A DNA stretch of 64,000 bases from Panorpa germanica (taxonomy: Eukaryota; Arthropoda; Insecta; Mecoptera; Panorpidae): the NCBI GenBank assembly GCA_963678705.1, contig OY783219.1, positions 1,240,001 to 1,304,000 of the forward strand. Reading direction: 5' to 3'. Positions 55,141 through 64,000 of the stretch are shown here, one piece after another. The translations under genes were made by a program, and so were the position numbers. Numbering within the stretch: the stretch's first letter is position 1; every line of letters starts with the position of its first letter. The notes beneath the pieces were generated by a model, which did no database searches, was not told the origin of the DNA, and worked only from the letters and a program-made list of their open reading frames with translations.

Positions 55141-55540
55141 TATGTTTGGTACGAATTTTGTATGGTATCTCGAAAACGGCTCCACGCATTTTCCTAAATT
55201 GCCTATTCCGTAGAGAAAAAAATTCTTATACTTTTAACGTCGGAATTTCCTGGAATACCATAATTTTAAAAAAAATGGAAACTTGCATACTTGAAACTTG
55301 AAATTTTGCATATATATACGCTATTGAATGTGCGCATATTTATGTTTGGTACGAATTTTGTATGGTATCTCGAAAACGGCTCCACGCATTTTCCTAAATT
55401 GCCTATTCCGTAGAGAAAAAAATTCTTATACTTTTAACGTCGGAATTTCCTGGAATACCATAATTTAAAAAAAAATGGAAACTTGCATACTTGAAACTTG
55501 AAATTTTGCATATATATACGCTATTGAATGTGCGCATATT
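55141..55540. repeat. 200-bp tandem duplication
   Basis: Two successive 200-bp units (55141-55340 and 55341-55540) start TATGTTTGGTACGAATTTTG and are identical except for one or two bases in an A run. No coding function. It looks like part of an unidentified element or a local satellite seed. Confidence 0.9.
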
Positions 55541-55896
55541 TCAGAATTCAGAAATTCAAAATAGTATAAAAGGAGCGTTAAAAAAATTGGGGGGCCCATT
55601 CGGAAACTTTGGAAAAAGCACAAATTTTGGATTGAGTAATAATTAAATATCTTATTAAAAAAAAATCAAAATTAAAAAAAGTTTTTTGAGAGTGTGGGAG
55701 TGTTTTTTGCTGAAGATAGAAATTGTGCTAGAAAGTTGAAATTTTGTATTTTATATTTTGTTGACAAAAATATATTTTTTTAGTCAGTTTATTTGAAAAA
55801 TTATTTATTTATTTCTTTAATAATAATTTATTAAAAAATAAAAATTATTTTCTTAAATTTATTTTTAGTACATCAACTTTTAAAAATTATTAGCAT
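55541..55896. other. AT-rich spacer, no gene seen
   Basis: Poly-A and poly-T runs and no coding signal. It lies between the tandem duplication and the TTAA-flanked element. Confidence 0.4.
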
Positions 55897-55900
55897 TTAA

Positions 55901-56767
55901 GGATGTATGAGCGAGGGTGTGGTCTAATAGCGAATTTAGAAACCACCGGTTTTGGAAAAGCCAGTGAAACAATTTAGATTGCAGCAATATACAACTACTC
56001 AGAATATAATGTTTACATTTTACCGACAAGAGGAATACCACCGAGTGCGTCTGCTGTTAATAATCTTACAACTAATGGAGGAAAATAATTTTTACAATCT
56101 GCTGAAGTTGATACTGTGTCTATTAACTTGGCTGCAAAAGGAGTTTTATCCTTCATAAAATTAACAAAAATAATTTTTTGTTGAAATGTGTTACGCTATT
56201 AAATTATTAAAGTGTTTATAAATATTTTAATTCTATATATATGCTATTTTCTTAATTTTTGTACTTAATTTTAGCTGTTAGTATCACGTAATATTTATTT
56301 TGACAGCACTGAATGAGGTTATATTTAAATTTTTATGTACCGTTTTTGCCGCTGCCGTGCTGTGACGCTTATTATAGCAGTGCAAAGTTGCCAAGTGTCA
56401 AATATGGCGAAAAATATTTTTTTAAAGATCATAATTTGAATTTCATTTATAATTATCTTTCCAGGATAAACGGTTACCTAGTATTTTTAGAATATTGACG
56501 TGTCACGCCAATATTCACCTTTCTAATGCATAGTTTTTTTTTATGCTACACAATACAGAACATACTCATATTTATTGATTTATGATCACATGTACCCATT
56601 TCCCCATAAGAACAATGTATTTTATGTCAATTTTCAACAATTAATTTCTTTAAAATATGAACAGTTACCTATGCTGAAATTTTAACAGTAGATTCATTGA
56701 CCACGAATCTACACGTAAAAAAATTTTGAGCTCTTAAATCGAAAATTATTTTCTCGCTAATACATCC
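55901..56767. mobile_element. TTAA-flanked MITE, possibly piggyBac-type (867 bp)
   Basis: Inverted ends GGATGTATGAGCGAG and CTCGCTAATACATCC (one mismatch) are flanked by TTAA on both sides (55897-55900 and 56768-56771). The TTAA duplication suggests a piggyBac-type origin. The internal short frames have no recognisable domain. Confidence 0.7.
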
Positions 56768-56771
56768 TTAA

Positions 56772-59140
56772 AAGGCATATACAAACATTTACAATGCATA
56801 ATTCGTAATTCATAATTCTTATAAACATTTACAATACATAATTCGTAATTCATAATAAACTTATAAATATATTTAAAACGAATAAATTGAATTTGGTCTT
56901 TTTATAAATTCAATAAGGTTTTTCAGACTTTCTCTGCTATATAAGCTTATATTCTTGAGGCATATTACATTCTTGTCTGAGCGACGAGTATTTTGAGCAT
57001 TGGAAAATGACATGCTTTACAGTTAGTGGGTTGTTGATCGAAGAAGTCATTAACCTTCCACGATATGTACCAATCTGGTTTATGGTTCAAGATCATAGTA
57101 TGCCTTACGTAAAAGATGAAAATGAAGGCTTATCTACAAAGATTACGAAATCAGCTGAAACGCAAATATTCAATGGACTTATAAACAATACAGTAGAAGT
57201 TATTTGCTTAGTTGTATAATTGGCAAGCTCACATTCTATGTATCACCAAAATTTGATGAATGTCTCTCGGGACAGATTGGAAATTATGAATTGAGATAAA
57301 AATATACGAATTGAGAATAAATACATACTCTATTATTGTATCATCTTTAAATAATAAATTAGCAAACGATTTTTTTGAAATAGCTTTTTCATTTTGATTG
57401 CAAGTCCAGTTGTTTATTTAAATATAATAATTAACTAATTTATTTATATTGAAGATTAATCATAAAAGCGTGAGCACACCTGATTATAAAATAGAAAATA
57501 CACATTTTGCTTTACTTAGACTTATAACCATAAACATAAATAGAAAAAAAATACACTTTTAAATGCGCTTTAACATTTTTACTTCATATTTGCATCAAAC
57601 TGTAGTAGTATAAGAAGGTAGTATGTTGCTGCCCCCAACGTCTGGAAACAATAAAGAATATTATTATAAGTATAACTAGTGATAGGATTTATATGCAGTT
57701 TGCAAATACTAGGGAAAATGCAAATTTGTGTATCTTAATTTTACATAATATTTGTTTTGGGGGAAAAAGAATCTATCGACACTTACTTTTATTTGTCATG
57801 TTTTTGCATATTTATTTCGTTTTTACATATTTCTTTTGCACATTTTAGTATAACTTTTATTTTATAAGTTGCAAATTTCTGAACCATATATCATGTCATT
57901 ACATAATATGGATTAATATTACATATACATTAAATTATAACTGTCCATTAAGCGCATTTATCTAACATATAATTGAAAAGATTACAATAGTAATCTCTAT
58001 GGCACAGTAATATAAAGTCGTTACAATGTATTTTTGGAGAAAATAAAGAAATTGTATCATACTAAAAGAAACTGAGTTGTTTTTAGAGTTGTTAAAAAAA
58101 TATTCTCTCTTAAACGAAATGATTTTGAAATGATACATATAAAATCTATTAACATATTACGATGATGTGAAATAAATTAGAATAAAAGTAAATAAATTGG
58201 GAATCGAACCCGAATACACAATACTTTGATTTCCAGAATCAATACTCTTGATCACGGCGCCGCGCCGTCTATATAAATTCAATGTTTAGTTATTTTTAAT
58301 TTAATAATTTTTAAACAGTTTTTTGAGACCCACTGTATTTCAACAATTCTTGAAACAACACATTTATGTCTTCGTGTTCCAACAAAGGAAAAAACATGTT
58401 TTTAACTAATTTTATTAATGAACCATTACAAAACTTTAGCGTACGTTCGGTTTGTAAACAAACACGTATACTACATTTCTATGCAGGGCGCGTTTTAGGA
58501 TCTGTATTTCGCTGTAGTGCGAAAAGAAATTAAGAAATTTGTTGAAAATTGACTTTAAAAAATTACATTTATTTAATTTAAACAATTACTTTTAGTTTTA
58601 AATTACTATGTAAAGAAAGGTATACAAAGTTAAAATTCAAAAATTTCCACAAACAATAAGACTTACAATGACTTAGTTACTTGCTTTTGTCAACATTTCA
58701 TACTCATAAAGCTACTTATTTCTTTACCTGTAACTTATTTATATATATATAATCTGTAACCGTATTTCTAAATAATTGCGCTATAGTAATGTTAATCTAT
58801 ATTATCCACTAATATATGCTAATAATATAACCTATTTTGTGTAAATACATTTTTTTCTATTTTAATAAGGATTTTTATGTAAACATCCTGATATTAAGAA
58901 ATAAAAAACAACCTCTATTTTTGGTCCACATCTTCACAATTTAGTTTTCTTAAAATATCTTTCAATACTTATTCAATACTTTCTATTACAAAAACAAACG
59001 TTGAGTCTATCTTGTCCAAAGCCTGATCAACACGAAAACATGTACATCTTCACCGCGAAATTAGGAAAAAGGTCCTAGACTTTTCTTTCGACAAATGACT
59101 TTTTAAAAATCGTTGCATCATATCGTTCTCGATTATCAGC
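56772..59140. other. Intergenic, no recognisable protein gene
   Basis: AT-rich. A 70-codon frame at 57007-57219 has no recognisable domain. Apart from a tRNA-like sequence near 58200-58265 nothing stands out. Confidence 0.4.
58196..58268 (-). other. tRNA-like sequence (tRNA pseudogene or tRNA-derived SINE head)
   Basis: Read on the minus strand, GGTTCGATTCCC matches the Pol III B box and T-arm consensus. Upstream is an anticodon-arm-like stem TTGAT...ATCAA around TCTGGAA, and further 5' a GC-rich start (GGCGCGGCGCCGTGATCA). The base before the putative anticodon is not the usual T in this folding. The acceptor ends do not pair clearly and no CCA is present. I do not call it a functional tRNA. 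Confidence 0.4.
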
Positions 59141-59198
59141 AGTAGAGTAAGAAAGCGGGTTCTGGCCTAAATTTGAAATTGAGTTGGAAATTATTGGG

Positions 59199-59289
59199 GT
59201 GGGGATGCATATAGGTCACGATATGAAGAAGGGGCGTGGCTAGACTTGGAAGAATGTAAAAGGGGGTAAGGGTGGGGTGAGGAGTGAGG
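59199..59289 (+). repeat. Polinton 2 subterminal block shared with Polinton 1
   Basis: Matches 12413-12503 with about three substitutions over 91 bp. It includes GGGGCGTGGCTAGACTTGG and the G-rich run GGGGGTAAGGGTGGGGTGAG. Sequences on either side differ between the two elements. Confidence 0.9.
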
Positions 59290-59373
59290 GTAAGTGGATA
59301 AGCTGTGTTGTGATTGGTTTAGAAGATGATGACCTCATTACAGACTTTATCTCTAGGTACAGTCTCTTTAATA

Positions 59374-59575
59374 TCCTAGGATATGAGTGAGAAAGCAGTA
59401 ATGGCAAAGAGTGAGATAGCGATATTAATTATTATGTGTGTGTTGGTATTGGCGTAATTATTGCATTCTTCATCAATTTCCGGAAACCAATCGTTTATGT
59501 TCGTGTCCTGAGATATGTGTGAGAAAGCAGTATTGTGAAAGAGTGAAATAGCGATATTATACATTATACCATGTG
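59374..59575 (+). repeat. Polinton 2 paired iteron-like units
   Basis: Two ~65-bp units starting at about 59374 and 59506 each contain GTGAGAAAGCAGTA (with ATATG before it), followed by AAAGAGTGAGATAGCGATATT (59406-59426) or its one-change variant (59540-59560). The same 21-bp core is found in both TIRs of Polinton 1. Confidence 0.8.
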
Positions 59576-59797
59576 ACGTCATAATAAAATAAGATTTTGG
59601 TTTTACATGTACCAATAACGTCATAGGTATCGATATATTTAATAATATACAATTAGCTTAGCAAAAATTATTCTTACAGTGTAACATTTATGTTTCTTAC
59701 AATGTAATAGATAGAGGGCAGCGACCTTATACTGAACTTATAATTTCCCATGCATTAAGAGTTTATTAAACTATATTTTTATATGCAATAAGTTCTT

Positions 59798-60255
59798 CCT
59801 GATAAAACACATGTTCTTCACATATAGGTTATTTGCAAGCAGTAATATGAAAGGTGTGAGAACTTTGAATATAAATTATTCTTATGCATTTTTTTACTTT
59901 TATTTTAAAACAAGCACATTCCTTGTTTATCTTATATGCATTCGTAAGACCACGAATTCACCAGAAAAAAACAATATTTTCCAAACGTTGCATTCCTGAT
60001 GAAACACATGTTATTCACATATAGGTTATTTGCAAGCAGAACTGTGTGAGAACTTTGTATATAAATTATTCTTATGCAAAGCGTATTTCTTATTATTAGT
60101 TGTAATTAGAGTGATAGTGAAGTTATTGAAATATTAGACTCGGACGATGAAACTGTACATGTGTTAAACTGTGTGAGAACTTTGCCAGAAAAAAACAATA
60201 TTTTCCAAACGTTGACAAAAGGTGTATGCTGATAAAACACATATTCTTCATGACA
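59798..60255 (+). repeat. Polinton 2 subterminal direct repeats
   Basis: A module beginning CTGATAAAACACATGTTCTT, followed by an ATAGGTTATTTGCAAGCAG segment and GTGTGAGAACTTTG, occurs at about 59798 and 59992, with a shortened copy at about 60228. CAATATTTTCCAAACGT lies at 59972-59988 and 60196-60212, as in Polinton 1. Within this region, about 60105-60230, an open frame encodes SDSEVIEILDSDDETVHV, possibly an exon of an acidic protein like the one at 25821-26198. Confidence 0.7.
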
Positions 60256-60655
60256 TCATCAAAACACATGTATATATAAGTCTAAGGATATGATTGTGTC
60301 ACATTAAACCAAAAGGATTTTGTGCAGTTTGTGTATTAAAGTGTCTTGCAAAGTCTTGTTCTGAGTTAGTTAATGAATAATTTATTGAATAAAAAATTTA
60401 TCAATAATTTCAGTTTGGAAGTGGATAATTATGTGGTAAGTAAATTTTGTATAAGATTTTGTATGTTTACAATAAATTTAATAGTAATAGTAGTTTTCAA
60501 ATATTTACAGGTGTCTATAGCACTTTCAACCTAATCTTGAGTTTTTACCGTTTGAACCCTTTTAGACTTTCATACTTATGAGCAAACAGTTAGGTAAGTT
60601 AATTTTTAATACTTTTTAGATAATTTTAATTTAGTTATAATAATAACAGTTTTAA
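60256..60655 (+). promoter_or_regulatory. Probable spliced 5' leader of Polinton 2 genes
   Basis: Two strong donor/acceptor pairs are visible. TATGTG|GTAAGT near 60436 pairs with ATTTACAG near 60510. CAGTTAG|GTAAGT near 60593 pairs with AATAACAG near 60650. The exons between have only short or interrupted frames, so this looks like a multi-exon untranslated leader, possibly with a short upstream ORF. It is inferred from splice consensus only. Confidence 0.35.
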
Positions 60656-61327
60656 ATGTCAACAGAATATTGCTGTGCATACATGTATTCCGATGATACA
60701 TTGGATTATACGTGTCCAAACATAGTTCATCCTGGAGTACAAGTAAGTTCTACTTCTTTTGCTTTAGTATTTCAAATCCTTATTTATTTACATAATATTT
60801 ATTTATAGTTATGCAATCTTCATATGAAAGAGCGTGCGATTGATTGTAACAACTACCACCTTATAAGGAAATTTTATGAATTTGAAAAATTAGGTTATAA
60901 AATAAGTGAGGTAGCAAAATTAGAATTAAAATTAAGGAAAGAATTTGAATTTAAATATAATATAAAACCAGATTTGAAACATGACAATTTTAAAAATATT
61001 CTAAGAGCATTAAGAACGGGCTATTTTGATGATTTATATAACGCATATATATATCAAAAAATACGTTTATTTGATTTTGGTAATAAAGTTATAAATTTTA
61101 ATTTAGTTAAATATTTATATATGCTACATCAGTTTAATGAAATTTCTTATTCCAAATTAGAGAAATTAAATGCAATTGAAAAGTATCAGTTACATATAGA
61201 ACTGGAACCTGATAAATTTGATTATTTTGAAAGTGAAAAAAAACAAAATTATTCTAAATCATTATCTTCATTAGAAGAAGAAGAAAAAGAAATTTTATAT
61301 TTGGATACCTTTAGGTTTGATTTCTAA
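60656..61327 (+). CDS. Two-exon Polinton accessory gene, homologue of 24428-25036
   Basis: Exon 1 is 60656-60742 (MSTEYCCAYMYSDDTLDYTC..., 29 codons). The intron is 60743-60808 (CAA|GTAAGT, TTTATAG) and exon 2 is 60809-61327, starting LCNLHMKERAIDCNNYHLI. The product is 201 residues. Exon 2 shares KLELKLRKEFEFKYNI and KNILRALRTGYF with the minus-strand gene in Polinton 1 (TELILRENFEFKYQFYI, KNILKVLSTGKY). Exon 1 again ends shortly after a YTCxNIV segment. The stop overlaps the next ATG (TAATG). Function unknown. Confidence 0.75.
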
Positions 61328-61494
61328 TGTTAAAGGATACTCAAAGTATAAATTATAAAAATCACAATATTAATTTTTATGAGTGTTTTATTAAAAATAA
61401 TATAAATAACCATATTGATTTAAATAATAATTTTAGCCATATATCATCAAAAATAAACTTGGAACTGTTGGAACAAGAAATAAAAATTTTGTGA
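61327..61494 (+). CDS. Small ORF overlapping the two-exon gene stop
   Basis: 55 codons (MLKDTQSINYKNHNINFYEC...), whose ATG overlaps the preceding stop as TAATG. Asn/Ile-rich and unrecognised. The overlap suggests it could be translated by reinitiation, but the composition is also what chance AT-rich frames look like. Confidence 0.3.
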   Translation: MLKDTQSINYKNHNINFYECFIKNNINNHIDLNNNFSHISSKINLELLEQEIKIL

Positions 61495-61566
61495 ATAGAC
61501 TTTTTTAAAATTAAATTATACAATAACGCTCAAGAATATATATATATATATATAACTTATCAAAAA

Positions 61567-62388
61567 ATGGAATCGATTTTTGATTTGGAAGATTTATTAT
61601 TTGTAGAAGATATTCATATTGATGATAGCGAGCTATTAAATTTAGATATTGACCCTTCGCTTTTTGATGAAGATTTTTCATTACCTGAATTATTAAATTC
61701 AGATATTGAGATACAGAATATGTCTGAAATTACAACTTCTTTAAACAATGAGGAGGATTTTAATACAAATTTGACTCCTTCTAAATTGACTGCAGTTCCA
61801 TTTTTATTTAATGAAGCACCTATATTATTAAAAAAAGATATGTATTTAATCAAAATAGGTTTAAATTGTATTAATCAGTTTGAACCAGAAATTTACATAT
61901 ATAATAAATATAATTTCGGACTAAAGTTAAATTTATGTGATTATTTTGAGCTTATAGAGCATATTAAGCAATTGATTAATATGTTTAATGGTCAATTGGT
62001 AATACCATCGAATATATTAATAGGAACAAACTATAAAATAAATATATTTAATCCAAATAGTATTGCAATTATTTCAAATTGTAAAACTCAAATATCAGTA
62101 TTTTTAAATATTTTTGATTTAATACATTTCTTATCCTTAAATGATTATATTAATGCTATTGGTAAACATTTTTCTGAAATGCAAATTGATTTGTTTAATA
62201 CATATAATATATTTTTAAATAGTATTGTAATGTATTTAAAAAATAAAAATATTGGTGTTTCGAAAGAGATTTTGACTCAATTTTTATTTTACGAATGTGA
62301 AGAGTTAAATTCTAATGATATATTATTAAAAATGATAATAATTTCAAACATGTCGTATATATTAGAAGAAATATCAAAACTATTGTAA
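61567..62388 (+). CDS. Polinton helical protein A, homologue of 23617-24252
   Basis: A 273-codon frame with ATG at 61567. The N-terminal 70 residues are very acidic (MESIFDLEDLLFVEDIHIDD...LDIDPSLFDEDFSLPELL), reminiscent of an activation domain. The rest is helical and similar to the 211-residue protein of Polinton 1 (CDYFELIEHIKQLINMFNG, QISVFLNIFDLIHFLSL). The TAA at 62386-62388 is in the same frame as the following polymerase, with no other stop between. The two could be one interrupted reading frame or simply adjacent genes. Confidence 0.65.
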   Translation: MESIFDLEDLLFVEDIHIDDSELLNLDIDPSLFDEDFSLPELLNSDIEIQNMSEITTSLNNEEDFNTNLTPSKLTAVPFLFNEAPILLKKDMYLIKIGLNCINQFEPEIYIYNKYNFGLKLNLCDYFELIEHIKQLINMFNGQLVIPSNILIGTNYKINIFNPNSIAIISNCKTQISVFLNIFDLIHFLSLNDYINAIGKHFSEMQIDLFNTYNIFLNSIVMYLKNKNIGVSKEILTQFLFYECEELNSNDILLKMIIISNMSYILEEISKLL

Positions 62389-64000
62389 TTACTTAATTTA
62401 TATGAAAATAATTTCATTGTGGGACCGTTGCATTATACATCTAAAAAGAAGAAACAACATGTTAATTTATTGTATATTGAAGATTTGAGTAATGGACATT
62501 ATTGTTGGATTAAAAATATATCAAGATTAATAAGAAGTCAATTTACTAAGCATACTAGTAAACAATTTTTGTGTGATGGATGCTTTTCATTTTTTAACAC
62601 AGAAGATCAGTTAAATAGACATTTAGAATATGATTGCAATAAGATATATACAATCCTTCCTTCTAAGTATAACGCTAAAGATAAATTGGGTAATATGATA
62701 TCTCAAAACATTTTAAAATTCGATAATCATAAGAATCAATTACGCGTTCCATTTGTGATATATGGAGATTTTGAAACATTATTAAAACCCATTAGTACTT
62801 GTTATCCTGAAACTAATACATCATTTTCAAATAATATTCAAATTCATGAACCATATTCTTTTGCTTATTATATTAAATGTTCCTTTAATGATTCATTAAG
62901 TAAGTTTGTTACGTACAGAGGTATTAATTGCGTTAAAGTATTTATTGAAACAATAACTGAATACGCTAAACAAATTTATAAAGTCTTAAATAAAGTGAAG
63001 CCTTTAAATAAATTATCTGATTGGCAAAAACAGGAATATGATGAAGCTTCTATTTGCCATATTTGTGAAGGTATCCTCAATGGTGATAAAGTGTTAGATC
63101 ATTGTCATTTAACTGGTAATTACCGAGGAGCTGCTCATAATCATTGCAATTTAAAATTTACAATTCCAAAGTTTATACCTGTCATATTCCATAACTTAAG
63201 TAATTACGATAGCCATATAATTGTAAAAGAATTAGGTAATGATAGTGAAAAAATTGAAGTTATTCCAGAAAATAAGGAAAAGTATATATCTTTTACGAAA
63301 CATATTTTGGTGGAATCAAAAGTCGATAAAAATGATAAAGTTCATAACTGCTATATTAAACTTAGATTTATTGATTCTTTACGATTTATGCATTCTAGTT
63401 TAAAAACACTTGCAAAAAATTTATTATCAGAACAATTTTTCGAATTAAAAAAATTCTATCCGAATGAAAATCATTTCAATTTATTAAAACGTAAAGGTGT
63501 ATTTCCTTATGAATATGTAAATAGTAGGGCTATGCTTAATGAATCTGAGTTGCCATCTCAAAATAATTTTTATAGCTCACTTAATGGCTGTAATATATCT
63601 GACGATGATTACAATCATGCCAAAATGGTTTGGTATGCATTTAAAATGAAAACATTGGGGGAATATTCAGACTTATATTTAAAGATCGATGTTCTGTTGT
63701 TAACAGATATTTTTGAAAATTTTCGAGATGTGTGCTATAAAACATATAATTTAGATTCCTGTCAATATTATACAGCACCAGGACTTTCTTGGGATGCTAT
63801 GTTAAAGTATACAAGTATTGAATTAGAACTTTTAACAGATATTGATATGTTACATTTTATTAAAAAGGGTATAAGAGGTGGAATATCACAATGCTCTCAC
63901 AGACATGGAATTGCAAATAATAAATATATGTCCAATTATGATTCAAATAAAGATTCTCAATATTTAATGTATTGAGATGCAAATAACTTATATGGTTGGG
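62389..64000 (+). pseudogene. Polinton 2 protein-primed DNA polymerase B (partial), stop at motif A
   Basis: The open frame from 62389 has no upstream ATG before the coding similarity begins. HYCWIKNISRLIRSQF and CDGCFSFFNTEDQLNRH correspond to about residue 375 onward of Polinton 1 polymerase, so the ~360-residue N-terminal extension is absent here. Present are exo I YGDFETL, CHICEGI...DHCHLTGNYRG, exo II YDSH, exo III FIDSLRF and the TPR-like protein-priming region ([20 protein letters not shown]). A TGA at 63973-63975 sits directly before motif A (DANNLYG). The rest lies beyond the window. The copy is likely inactive. Confidence 0.88.

Larger units (their letters stand above)
59141..64000 (+). 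mobile_element. Polinton/Maverick 2, left part (runs off the window)
   Basis: It starts AGTAGAGTAAGAAAGCGGG, followed by a subterminal block almost identical to Polinton 1 (59199-59289). Then come paired repeats, a two-exon gene, a small ORF, a helical protein and DNA polymerase B, all on the plus strand. The polymerase is clearly diverged in sequence from Polinton 1. The right end is outside the window, so I cannot confirm a TIR pair or target duplication. Confidence 0.88.

Noticed and set aside
54818..55189. Whole 123-codon minus-strand frame as one Helitron protein
   Set aside because: Only 54856-55015 is Helitron-like. The low end is LTR sequence and the upstream end is AT-rich filler entering the 200-bp tandem duplication.
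57007..57219. 70-codon frame as a gene
   Set aside because: No recognisable domain, no splice or neighbour support; left as intergenic.

Overview
The window is AT-rich, intron-bearing animal DNA that is almost entirely transposable elements and virus-like elements. Nearly every recognisable element belongs to a family common in insects (Pao/BEL, Jockey, errantivirus-type Gypsy with env, Helitron, Polinton/Maverick), and one ORF looks like an insect gustatory receptor. I read it as an insect chromosome; the order is not determinable from what I can see. No bacterial operons, rRNA genes or CRISPR arrays are present.

Region 1-12.4 kb is a nest of elements. A decayed Pao/BEL pol lies on the minus strand (2524-5233) and abuts a long-terminal-inverted-repeat (foldback-like) element (5234-9867), which itself carries a deleted Helitron (6758-9509). 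Next come an LTR-like segment, a dispersed repeat, and a spliced YqaJ-nuclease remnant. Two inverted copies of one TIR element lie at 969-1660 and 11602-12208.

Region 12377-27056 is an end-to-end Polinton (Maverick) with 6-bp target duplications (GGCGTC) and TIRs that look identical by eye over about 190 bp. It encodes protein-primed DNA polymerase B, chromodomain integrase, packaging ATPase, a PLA2-domain minor capsid candidate, adenain-like protease, a truncated major capsid protein and several unassigned genes. Polymerase and ATPase each carry one in-frame stop, and the capsid gene lacks its N-terminal half. A second, diverged Polinton starts at 59141 and runs off the window. The two share a nearly identical 91-bp subterminal block, an iterated 21-bp motif, and a gene module that includes a two-exon gene with the same intron position and phase.

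Region 28-36.7 kb is a minus-strand C2H2 zinc-finger gene that has degenerated. Its finger region has expanded into a near-identical tandem array of about 45 units arranged in 169- and 253-bp higher-order units, each carrying a +1 frameshift. A 5'-truncated Jockey LINE with an intact 888-codon ORF2 has inserted into its 3' fingers (12-bp target duplication).

Region 37-45.5 kb holds a dispersed repeat copy, a decayed Jockey remnant, a gustatory-receptor-like ORF (41728-42882) and a PIF/Harbinger-type MITE. Region 45.7-55 kb is a decayed Helitron split by a 7-kb errantivirus-type LTR element (47855-54850). Its two LTRs differ at one position, yet its gag, pol and env are all defective. Region 55-59 kb has a 200-bp tandem duplication, a TTAA-flanked MITE, a tRNA-like sequence and otherwise empty AT-rich DNA.
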